From positions 1 through 12,527 of the forward strand of contig CAZKTU010000203.1 in NCBI GenBank assembly GCA_964555675.1: a stretch of DNA of 12,527 nucleotides, in the 5' to 3' direction. This document shows positions 6,466 to 12,527 of the stretch, piece by piece (position 1 is the first letter of the stretch; every line of letters starts with the position of its first letter). The notes under the pieces were generated by a model, which worked only from the letters and a program-made list of their open reading frames with translations, was not told the origin of the DNA and did no database searches. The position numbers and the translations under genes are program-made. This DNA comes from CAIWXH01 sp964555675. Its GTDB lineage: Bacteria > Chloroflexota > Chloroflexia > Chloroflexales > Chloroflexaceae.

Positions 6466-7818
6466 ATGGGCACACTGACGTTTCCAAAGGGCTTCGTCTG
6501 GGGCACGGCCACAGCCGCTTACCAGATCGAGGGCGCAGTCAACGAGGACGACCGCGGCGAAAGCATCTGGGACCGCTTTAGTCACACCCCCGGCAAGACC
6601 CGCGACGGCCACAGCGGCGATGTGGCCTGCGACCACTACCACCGCTATAAGGACGACGTCGCGCTGATGGCCCGGCTGGGCCTCAAGGGCTATCGCTTCA
6701 GCGTGGCCTGGCCCCGGGTCATGCCCGAGGGCCGCGGCGCGGTGAACCCGAAGGGCCTCGAATTCTACAAGCGCCTGGTCGACGAGCTGCTCAAGCACGA
6801 TATTACGCCCTACGCGACGCTCTACCACTGGGATCTGCCGGTCGACCTCGAGGACGCCGGCGGCTGGCCGGCCCGTAGCACCGCCGAGGCCTTCGCGGCC
6901 TACGCCGGCGCCGTCGTCGAGGCCCTCGGCGACCAGGTCAAGCACTGGATTACGATCAACGAGCCCTGGTGCGTCAGCTTCCTCAGCTACCAGATCGGCG
7001 AGCACGCCCCTGGCCGCAAGGATTGGTCGGCGGCGATCGCGGCGAGCCACCATACGCTGCTCGCCCACGGCCTGGCCATGCAGGCGATCAAGGCGGCCGC
7101 GCCCGATGTGCAGGTGGGCATCGCGCTGAACTTCACGGCGGCCGTGCCGGCCTCCGACAGCCCGGCCGACCTGGCCGCCACGCGCCACTTCGACGGCTAC
7201 TTCAACCGCTGGTTCCTCGACCCGCTCTACGGCCACGGCTACCCGGCCGATATGCTCGCCGACTACGCGGCCGCCGGCTATCTGCCCGACTGGGGCGCCC
7301 TGGTCCGCCCCGGCGACCTGGCGACGATCAGCGCGCCGGCCGACTTCTTCGCCTTCAACTATTACACCCGCGAGGTCATCGCGGCGGGGGGCGAGCAGCC
7401 CTGGGAGTACAGCTCGGTGAAGCTGGATACGCCGCGCACCGAGATGGGCTGGGAGATCTACCCCGAGGGGCTGTACCAGACCCTGCTGCGCCTGCATAGC
7501 CACTACCGGATCAACAAGGTCTTCATCACCGAGAACGGCGTGAGCTATATGCACCCCGTCTCGGAGGATGGCCGCGTCCACGACCAGGACCGCATCGAGT
7601 ATCTGCGCCTGCACCTGGAGGCTTGCCACCGGGCGATCGCGGCCGGCGTGCCCCTCGCGGGCTACTTCCAGTGGTCGCTGATGGACAACTTCGAGTGGGG
7701 CCACGGCTACCACCAGCGCTTCGGCATTATCCACGTCGACTACGCGACCCAGGAGCGCATTCCCAAGGATAGCTTCGGCTGGTACCGCGAGGTGATCGCG
7801 CGCAACGGCCTGGAGTAG
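6466..7818 (+). CDS. Family GH1 beta-glucosidase
   Basis: The 450-residue protein is a complete GH1 (beta/alpha)8 barrel. The N-terminal FVWGTATAAYQIEGA (10-24) is the family signature. TINEP (163-167) supplies the acid/base E166, and ITENG (354-358) the nucleophile E356, so both residues of the retaining mechanism are present. QWSLMDNFEW (about 399-408) contributes the sugar-binding site. It should hydrolyse beta-glucosides such as cellobiose to glucose; exact specificity (glucoside, galactoside or fucoside) cannot be read. No signal peptide is visible, so it acts in the cytoplasm on imported disaccharides. It probably forms a transcript with the LacI-family gene. A GAGAA/TTCTC inverted repeat (6450-6464) overlaps the ribosome-binding region. 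Confidence 0.95.
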   Translation: MGTLTFPKGFVWGTATAAYQIEGAVNEDDRGESIWDRFSHTPGKTRDGHSGDVACDHYHRYKDDVALMARLGLKGYRFSVAWPRVMPEGRGAVNPKGLEFYKRLVDELLKHDITPYATLYHWDLPVDLEDAGGWPARSTAEAFAAYAGAVVEALGDQVKHWITINEPWCVSFLSYQIGEHAPGRKDWSAAIAASHHTLLAHGLAMQAIKAAAPDVQVGIALNFTAAVPASDSPADLAATRHFDGYFNRWFLDPLYGHGYPADMLADYAAAGYLPDWGALVRPGDLATISAPADFFAFNYYTREVIAAGGEQPWEYSSVKLDTPRTEMGWEIYPEGLYQTLLRLHSHYRINKVFITENGVSYMHPVSEDGRVHDQDRIEYLRLHLEACHRAIAAGVPLAGYFQWSLMDNFEWGHGYHQRFGIIHVDYATQERIPKDSFGWYREVIARNGLE

Positions 7819-7844
7819 ACGGGCAGCGCCACGCCGGCGAGCTG

Positions 7845-7853
7845 TGCTATCAT
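7845..7853 (+). promoter_or_regulatory. Extended -10 promoter of the DUF4058 gene
   Basis: TGC followed by TATCAT (7848-7853) forms an extended -10 element, the same layout as at 690-698. Transcription would start near 7860, giving a leader of about 27 nt. GGGAGGG at 7873-7879 is a strong ribosome-binding site, 7 nt before the ATG at 7887. Confidence 0.5.
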
Positions 7854-7886
7854 TCCCATGCAAGCCATGGCAGGGAGGGAACGCAC

Positions 7887-8675
7887 ATGGATTCGCCATT
7901 CCCCGGGATGGACCCCTATCTCGAGGCGCCGAGCCTCTGGCCCGATGTGCACCACGAGCTGATCGCGATCATTCGTGATCAGATCCAGGGAAAACTAACG
8001 CCCGCCTACCGCGCGGTGATCACGCCGTATGCGGCCTTCGAGAGCATCGAGATCGCGCCGGTGCGGCGCGTCGTGCCCGATGTGGCGATCATCGAGCGCG
8101 ACGCGCCTGGTCCGCTCGGCGTCGCGGCAACTGCTGTCGAGACGGCGCCGCTCACCATGCCCGCAGTGATGACCGTGCCGGTCGAGTATGCCCGCATCGA
8201 GATCCGCACGGTGCGCGATCAGGTGCTGGTGACGGCGATCGAGCTGCTCTCGCCGGCGAATAAGCGCCCGGGCCTCGACGGGGCCGACGCCTACGAGAAG
8301 AAGCGCCAGGAGCTCTTCTCGAGCATGGCTCACCTGATGGAGCTCGATCTGCTGCGCGCCGGCACCAGGCCCCAGGTGGCGCGCCCGCTGCCGCCCGCGG
8401 CCTACTTTATCTTCCTCAGCCGGGTCGAGCGGCGCCCGAACATCGAGATCTGGCCGCTGGCCTTGAGCGCGCCGATCAAGCGGGTGCCGGTGCCGCTGCG
8501 CTACCCCGACCCGCCGGTGGCCCTGGATCTGGGCGCGGCGATTCACGAAGCCTACCGCCGCGCCCGCTACGACCTCGAGATCGACTATCGCGAGCCGCCC
8601 CCCGCCCCCGAGCTCTCCGCCGAAGAAGCGGCCTGGCTCGACGCACATCTGCGCGAGCGCGGGCTGCGCGGGTAA
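7887..8675 (+). CDS. DUF4058 family protein
   Basis: The 262-residue protein shows the DUF4058 start SPFPGMDPYLE (3-13) with W18 and H22/H23, then VPDVAI (63-68), IELLSPANK (118-126), YEKKRQEL (136-143) and the ELDLLR..TRP segment (152-162). DUF4058 is common in cyanobacteria, Chloroflexota and Planctomycetes, and its function is unknown. The PD...E..SP..K order resembles Uma2-type PD-(D/E)XK nuclease folds, so a nuclease-like core is possible but inferred. No signal peptide or membrane segment is visible. The gene has its own extended -10 and a strong ribosome site. It ends 11 nt from the stop codon of the convergent M20 gene, leaving no room for a terminator between them. Confidence 0.85.
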   Translation: MDSPFPGMDPYLEAPSLWPDVHHELIAIIRDQIQGKLTPAYRAVITPYAAFESIEIAPVRRVVPDVAIIERDAPGPLGVAATAVETAPLTMPAVMTVPVEYARIEIRTVRDQVLVTAIELLSPANKRPGLDGADAYEKKRQELFSSMAHLMELDLLRAGTRPQVARPLPPAAYFIFLSRVERRPNIEIWPLALSAPIKRVPVPLRYPDPPVALDLGAAIHEAYRRARYDLEIDYREPPPAPELSAEEAAWLDAHLRERGLRG

Positions 8676-8686
8676 ATGCTTCGTGA

Positions 8687-9823
8687 CTACAGCCGGGTCA
8701 GCAGCGCCGTGAGCAGCCCCAGCCGCCCCAGGGCCCCCGGGATGTCGATCTGCTCGTGGAGCGCGTGGGCGCCTTGCCCGGGCGAGCCCAGGCCGTCGAG
8801 GGTCGGCACACCGGCCGCCGCGGTGAAGTTGCCGTCGCTGCCGCCGCCGGTCTTGCCCTCGGCCAGCTCCAGCCCCAGCTCGGCGCCGATGGCCCTGGCC
8901 TGCGCGAAGAGGGCCGCACCGGCCGGCGACGGCTCCATCGGCGGGCGGTTGAGCCCGCCGCGCACCGCGAGCTTCACGCCCGGGTTGACCGGGGTCAGGC
9001 CCTGCATCGCGGCGGTGACCCGCTCGGCCTCGGCGGCGCTCCAGACCCGCACGTCGATCTCCATGCCGGCCTCGGCGGGGACCACGTTGCGCCCGCTGCC
9101 GCCCCGCACAATGCCCACGTTGAGCGTCGTGCCCGCGGCCGGGTCGGCCAGGGCGTTGACCGCCAGGACCTGGTGGGCCAGCTCGGTGATCGCGCTCAGC
9201 CCCTTCTCGGGCTCGACCCCGGCGTGGGCGGCCCGCCCGGTTAGCTCGACATAAAACGCGCCGCCACCCTTGCGAGCGGTCTTCAGGGCGCCGGTCGGCT
9301 CGACGGGCGGCTCGAGCACCAGGACGTGGGCGCAGGCCCGGGCGGTCTGCTCGATCAGGGCCCGCGAGGTGGGGCTGCCGATCTCTTCGTCCGAAGTGAA
9401 GAGCAGGGTCACGGGGCGCGGCAGGGCCAGCCCGAGCTCGGCCGTGGCGCGCAGGGCCAGCTCGGCCATGGCGATGCTGACCTTCATGTCGTAGAGGCCC
9501 GGGCCGTAGGCCGTGTCGCCCTCGACGCGCATGGGGCGCCCGGCCAGGGTGCCGGCGGGCCAGACCGTGTCGTAGTGACAGAGCACGAGGGCTGGTTTCG
9601 CGTCTGCGGGCGCGCCTGGGGCGGCCACGCTCACCCGCAGGTGGTCGCCGCCCTGAGGGTTGGCGAAGCGCTCGACGGCGCCGAGGGGGGCGAAGCGGCC
9701 GGCGATGTACTCGGCCAGGGCGTCGCAGCGGGCCTTGTCGCCGCTGGGCGACTCGTGGCTGACCAGGGCCTCGGCCAGGGCGAGCAGCTCGCCGCGGCGG
9801 GCCGCGAGGTGGGACTGGAGCAT
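8687..9823 (-). CDS. M20 metallopeptidase, glutamate carboxypeptidase (CPG2)-like
   Basis: The 378-residue protein has the M20A di-zinc site. H83 lies in CHYDTVWP, D112 in GPGLYDMK, the catalytic pair E146/E147 in TSDEEIGS, E171 in LEPP, and H353 in GAH near the C-terminus. The dimerisation-domain segment GRAAHAGVEPEKG (197-209, H200) is also present. Family members remove C-terminal glutamate or other amino acids from peptides and folates; the pattern is closest to carboxypeptidase G2. Substrate is inferred. The usual DMKGG is DMKVS here (112-116), which is odd. No signal peptide is seen, unlike secreted CPG2. GGAGG lies 7 nt upstream of the ATG. It diverges from the AbgB-like gene. Confidence 0.9.
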   Translation of the reverse strand: MLQSHLAARRGELLALAEALVSHESPSGDKARCDALAEYIAGRFAPLGAVERFANPQGGDHLRVSVAAPGAPADAKPALVLCHYDTVWPAGTLAGRPMRVEGDTAYGPGLYDMKVSIAMAELALRATAELGLALPRPVTLLFTSDEEIGSPTSRALIEQTARACAHVLVLEPPVEPTGALKTARKGGGAFYVELTGRAAHAGVEPEKGLSAITELAHQVLAVNALADPAAGTTLNVGIVRGGSGRNVVPAEAGMEIDVRVWSAAEAERVTAAMQGLTPVNPGVKLAVRGGLNRPPMEPSPAGAALFAQARAIGAELGLELAEGKTGGGSDGNFTAAAGVPTLDGLGSPGQGAHALHEQIDIPGALGRLGLLTALLTRL

Positions 9824-9858
9824 AAACGGGCCTCCGGTGGGCGCGGGTGATACGATCT

Positions 9859-9864
9859 ATGATA
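9859..9864 (-). promoter_or_regulatory. Possible -10 of the M20A gene
   Basis: TATCAT on the minus strand lies 35 nt before the ATG of the carboxypeptidase G2-like gene, at a distance like the other -10 elements here. No -35 or TGn extension supports it. It lies 20 nt from the opposing TATAAT at 9885-9890, so the promoters would be closely divergent. Confidence 0.35.
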
Positions 9865-9884
9865 ACGCAAAGCGTGGCAGCGGG

Positions 9885-9890
9885 TATAAT
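9885..9890 (+). promoter_or_regulatory. -10 element of the AbgB-like gene
   Basis: A perfect TATAAT lies 40 nt before the preferred start codon at 9931, predicting transcription near 9897. No -35 is evident. Its position inside the longest possible open frame (from 9847) argues against the upstream starts. Confidence 0.6.
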
Positions 9891-9930
9891 GGCGGCTCAA
9901 CCCCTCTGCTGGAGTATGGAGCATCACGAT

Positions 9931-11343
9931 ATGGACACGCGCCAGGCGATCCTCGGCTTGCTCGACGATCAGGACGAAAAGCTTTCTTTCCTTGCCGGTC
10001 AGATCTGGGAACGCCCCGAGATCGCTCTGGAGGAGCGTTTCGCCTGCGGGCTGCTCGCCGACGAGCTGGCCGCGGCCGGCTTCACGGTCGAGCGCAACGT
10101 CGGCCAGCTGCCCACGGCCTTCGTGGCCTCCTGGGGCAGCGGCGGGCCGATCATCGGCATCCTCGGCGAGTACGACGCCCTGCCCGGCCTGTCGCAGCAG
10201 CTCGCCACCGAGCGCACCCCGATCGCCCAGGGCGGCCCCGGCCACGGCTGCGGGCACAATCTGTTCGGCGTGGCCAGCATGGGCGCCGCCATGGCGATTA
10301 AGGCGACCCTTGAGCGCGAGGGCCTGCCCGGCACGGTGCGCTTCTACGGCTGCCCAGCCGAGGAGACCCTGGTGGGCAAGACCTTCATGGCCAGGGCCGG
10401 CCTCTTCGACGACCTCGACGCGGCCCTGGCCTGGCACCCCGGCGATACCAACGGGGCCTGGGCTGCTTCGTCGCTGGCCATGAACTCGTTCAAGGTCAAC
10501 TTCCACGGCGTGGCCTCGCACGCGGCGGTCGACCCCCACAATGGCCGTAGCGCTCTCGATGGGGCGATGCTCATGGATATCGGGGTCAACTACCTGCGCG
10601 AGCATATCATCCCCGAGGCGCGCATCCACAGTGTGATCACTAGCGGCGGCCAGGCGCCCAACGTGGTGCCGGCCTACGCGCAGATCTGGTACTTCGTGCG
10701 CGCCCCGCGCCGCGACCAGGTCGAGGCGATCTATGCCCGCGTGCTCGACATCGCCAAGGGCGCCGCCCTGATGAGCGGCACGACCTACGATATCGACTTT
10801 GTGACCGGCTGCTACGACCTGCTGCCCAACCTGGCCCTCTCGCGGGTGCTGCTCGAGAACCTGCGCCTGAGCGGCGGCCAGGGCTTCACCGACGAGGAGC
10901 GGGCCTTCGCAAAACGCCTGCAGGCCAGCTTCACGCCCGGCACGCTCGAGCAGGCCTTCGCGGGTGTGCAGCGCCACGTCAGCGGCGAGCTCGACGGCGC
11001 GATGCTCGAAAATCCGCTGTGGGAGGAGATGCTGCCCCACGTCGAGACGCCCGCGGTGATGCCCGGCTCGACCGAGGTGGGCGACGTCAGCCAGATCACA
11101 CCCACCGGCCAGATCACTACCTGCTGCTGGCCCCTGGGCACGCCCGGCCATAGCTGGCAGATCGTCGCCGCCTCGGGCTCGAGCATCGGCCACAAGGGTA
11201 TGCTGCTGGCCGCCAAGGCCATGGCCCTCACTGGCCTCGACCTGCTCACGAAGCCCGAGCTGCTCGCCGAGGTCAAGGCCGAGTTCGCCCGCAAGCGCAA
11301 GCCGTATGTCTCGCCCCTGCCGGATGCGGCGGTGCCCCACTAG
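9931..11343 (+). CDS. M20D amidohydrolase, AbgB-like (p-aminobenzoyl-glutamate hydrolase subunit B type)
   Basis: The 470-residue protein has the M20D metal site: GHGCGHN (104-110, C107 and H109), the catalytic glutamates in CPAEE (E144/E145), H169 in WHPGD, and H407 in TPGHSWQ near the C-terminus. The dimerisation domain carries GVASHAAVDPHNGRSALD (193-210). The long form of about 470 residues and the CPAEET..GK..M..AGLFDD segment match AbgB, which splits p-aminobenzoyl-glutamate in E. coli, rather than the shorter IAA-amide hydrolases. The substrate here is not proven, and no AbgA or AbgT partner is in the window. The frame is open from 9847, but TATAAT at 9885-9890 lies inside that extension. 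The ATG at 9931 has GGAG 9 nt upstream. Confidence 0.88.
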   Translation: MDTRQAILGLLDDQDEKLSFLAGQIWERPEIALEERFACGLLADELAAAGFTVERNVGQLPTAFVASWGSGGPIIGILGEYDALPGLSQQLATERTPIAQGGPGHGCGHNLFGVASMGAAMAIKATLEREGLPGTVRFYGCPAEETLVGKTFMARAGLFDDLDAALAWHPGDTNGAWAASSLAMNSFKVNFHGVASHAAVDPHNGRSALDGAMLMDIGVNYLREHIIPEARIHSVITSGGQAPNVVPAYAQIWYFVRAPRRDQVEAIYARVLDIAKGAALMSGTTYDIDFVTGCYDLLPNLALSRVLLENLRLSGGQGFTDEERAFAKRLQASFTPGTLEQAFAGVQRHVSGELDGAMLENPLWEEMLPHVETPAVMPGSTEVGDVSQITPTGQITTCCWPLGTPGHSWQIVAASGSSIGHKGMLLAAKAMALTGLDLLTKPELLAEVKAEFARKRKPYVSPLPDAAVPH

Positions 11344-11348
11344 GGTAA

Positions 11349-11416
11349 GGTTCGGAACCGAGTTACGGTCTTCGCCGCTGCCCGCGGCGGGGGGCGGGGG
11401 CCTTCGGCCCCGAAGG
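11349..11416. repeat. Cluster of G+C-rich hairpins
   Basis: Three inverted repeats lie in a row: GGTTC/GAACC (11349-11359), GCCGC/GCGGC with loop TGCCC (11374-11388), and CCTTCGG/CCGAAGG with a 2-nt loop (11401-11416). The last overlaps an alternative stem, GGGGCC/GGCCCC with loop TTC, starting at 11397. The two alternatives cannot form together. No protein is encoded in this gap between convergent genes. Confidence 0.55.
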
Positions 11417-11422
11417 GTGGAT

Positions 11423-11443
11423 GCGGAGGGCCTGGCCCTCCGC
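11423..11443 (+). terminator. Hairpin terminator between convergent genes
   Basis: GCGGAGGGC (11423-11431) and GCCCTCCGC (11435-11443) form a perfect 9-bp stem with loop CTG, followed on the plus strand by GTCTCTTAT. It lies 80 nt after the AbgB-like stop codon and 5 nt past the stop of the convergent ELWxxDGT gene, so it could serve both. The minus-strand side has no T-run. Confidence 0.55.
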
Positions 11444-11448
11444 GTCTC

Positions 11449-12527
11449 TTATCGGGCGGTTCGTGGCCCAACCACGACCACTGGCAGGTAGAAGGTTGAG
11501 CTACACAGCGTGTCGAGCGGGAGTGACCACAACTCTTCGCCGTGGACGCCGTCGTCTGCGGCGATGATCAGCTTGCCGTTCAGCACGTTGCTCGCCTCGA
11601 ACAGGCGCGGCGAGGAGGAGGCCGGGCCTGCGTTGAGCTCTTGACACAGCCGGGTCCCCACGGCCGTGCCGTCGCTCACCCAGAGCTCGCGGCCGTGCAG
11701 CGGGTCGCCCGCGGCGAAGATCTGGCGGCCGCCGATGGAGCTGAACTCGCCCGGTATCATCGGCCAGTCTATCGAGCTATAACGGTATAACGGCCGCGTG
11801 CCCTGAGCGGTGCCATCGCTGTACCAGAGCATGGCCGACATCCCGCGCGCATCGGTGGCGGACTCGACGAAGAACGCTCCCCTAGCGTTGGCTGCTAACG
11901 CGTAGAGACTCTCCGTGAGCTGGTGTACCACCACGGGCCGGGTCGCCGTGCCGTCGCTCACGGCGACCCAGCCGCCCGGGCGATCCTCGCTGAAGAAGAG
12001 GCGGCCGCCAGCGCTGGCGCCGAAAAAGGAGGTGATCCAGACCTCGTGGTCAAGCTCGCCGCCCAGCTGGGCTGTGCCCTCCGGCGTGCCGTCGGTCGCC
12101 CAGAGTGTGCCGCTCTCCGGGCGGTAGCCCAGCGGCATGTACAGCACCCGATCGCCAAGGCTGTCCAGCGAGGCGACCTGGGGGGCGATCATCACTGTGC
12201 CCTCGGCGGTGCCGTCGCTGCTCCAGAGTTGCTCATATTCGTAGAACTGCGTGATGCCGAACACCAGGCGTTCGCTCAGGGCGTAGCGCGGCCAGAGCGG
12301 CACTAAGCCATATCTTCCGGTCAGCTCGAAGTGACGCACCAGGCGCGCTGAGTTCAGGTCCGCGCTCAGGGACCACAAGTCGCTGTTCTGGAGCCCGGCT
12401 GTGAAGAACCCCTGATCGCCGACGACGCTCAACCCGCTGGCGGCCGCGACGCCGTCTGGCTGTTCGACGGTTGTGATCGGCCTGGTCCCCGCGCTTGTCC
12501 CATCGGTGCGCCAGAGCTTGCCCGCCG
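11449..12527 (-). CDS. ELWxxDGT-repeat protein, 5' end beyond the window
   Basis: The frame is open to the window edge, so the TTG near 12432 is not the real start: in-frame sequence upstream encodes a further repeat, KLWRTDGTSAGTRP. About 359 residues are visible. Repeat tryptophans occur every 41-51 residues; clear copies read QLWSSDGTAEGT, TLWATDGTPEGT, MLWYSDGTAQGT and ELWVSDGTAVGT, with two degenerate copies (DLWSLS, GGWVAVSDGT) and a final ELWSLPLD. This matches the ELWxxDGT repeat family, predicted beta-propeller blades in secreted or surface proteins. The protein ends with a hydrophobic tail around YLPVVVVGP, which I recall from Chloroflexota extracellular proteins. Two cysteines near the end (in RLCQ and TLCSS) could form a disulfide. 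Any signal peptide lies outside the window. Confidence 0.85.
   Translation of the reverse strand, partial: AGKLWRTDGTSAGTRPITTVEQPDGVAAASGLSVVGDQGFFTAGLQNSDLWSLSADLNSARLVRHFELTGRYGLVPLWPRYALSERLVFGITQFYEYEQLWSSDGTAEGTVMIAPQVASLDSLGDRVLYMPLGYRPESGTLWATDGTPEGTAQLGGELDHEVWITSFFGASAGGRLFFSEDRPGGWVAVSDGTATRPVVVHQLTESLYALAANARGAFFVESATDARGMSAMLWYSDGTAQGTRPLYRYSSIDWPMIPGEFSSIGGRQIFAAGDPLHGRELWVSDGTAVGTRLCQELNAGPASSSPRLFEASNVLNGKLIIAADDGVHGEELWSLPLDTLCSSTFYLPVVVVGPRTAR

Noticed and set aside
5497..7899. 800-residue open frame on the minus strand opposite the lacI and beta-glucosidase genes
   Set aside because: It lies antisense to two well-recognised genes, has the repetitive Ala/Gly/Val/Arg/His composition of a high-GC shadow frame, and shows no known motif.
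9631..11340. 569-residue open frame on the minus strand opposite the AbgB-like gene
   Set aside because: It is antisense to a complete M20D gene with all metal ligands, overlaps the start of the M20A gene, and has shadow-like composition.
11349..11359. GGTTC-type sequence as a tRNA T-arm
   Set aside because: It is a simple GGTTCGGAACC palindrome with no surrounding cloverleaf.

Overview
The window is high-GC, densely coded bacterial DNA with ten protein genes and no rRNA, tRNA, CRISPR array, integrase or transposase that I can recognise. Several gene types seen together (DUF2227, DUF4058, an ELWxxDGT-repeat surface protein ending in a YLPVVVVG-like tail, heptamer and nonamer repeats between genes) fit a member of the Chloroflexota, probably class Chloroflexia. 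That assignment is inference from gene content, not a search result.

Layout. Positions 1-49 hold a 9-nt tandem repeat. A DUF2227 membrane protein (minus, 50-670) diverges from a two-gene plus-strand unit: an AlbA_2/HATPase_c_4/winged-helix regulator (749-2158) and a TrmJ-like SPOUT RNA methyltransferase (2168-2890), 9 nt apart. The next 220 nt carry an inverted array of heptamer repeats and a promoter. Then come an EntS-like MFS exporter (3111-4376) and a 3-hydroxybutyrate dehydrogenase-like SDR (4532-5293). A LacI-family regulator (5380-6402) has a clear sigma70-type promoter and a palindromic LacI-type operator, and is followed by a family GH1 beta-glucosidase (6466-7818). A DUF4058 protein (7887-8675) converges on an M20 carboxypeptidase G2-like enzyme (minus, 8687-9823). 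That gene diverges from an AbgB-like M20D amidohydrolase (plus, 9931-11343). After a hairpin cluster, the window ends inside an ELWxxDGT-repeat protein on the minus strand (11449-12527), cut off at its 5' side.

How the genes work together. The clearest functional unit is lacI-bgl: a sugar-responsive repressor that probably controls itself and the beta-glucosidase. The two divergent M20 hydrolases could act on consecutive steps of folate or p-aminobenzoyl-glutamate breakdown, or could simply be two unrelated amide hydrolases. The other genes look like independent housekeeping or accessory units, most with their own short promoter. I did not find a convincing new defence system or mobile system. 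The least explained features are the heptamer inverted array at 2921-2999, the hairpin cluster at 11349-11443, the DUF4058 motif layout, and the missing catalytic asparagine of the SDR.
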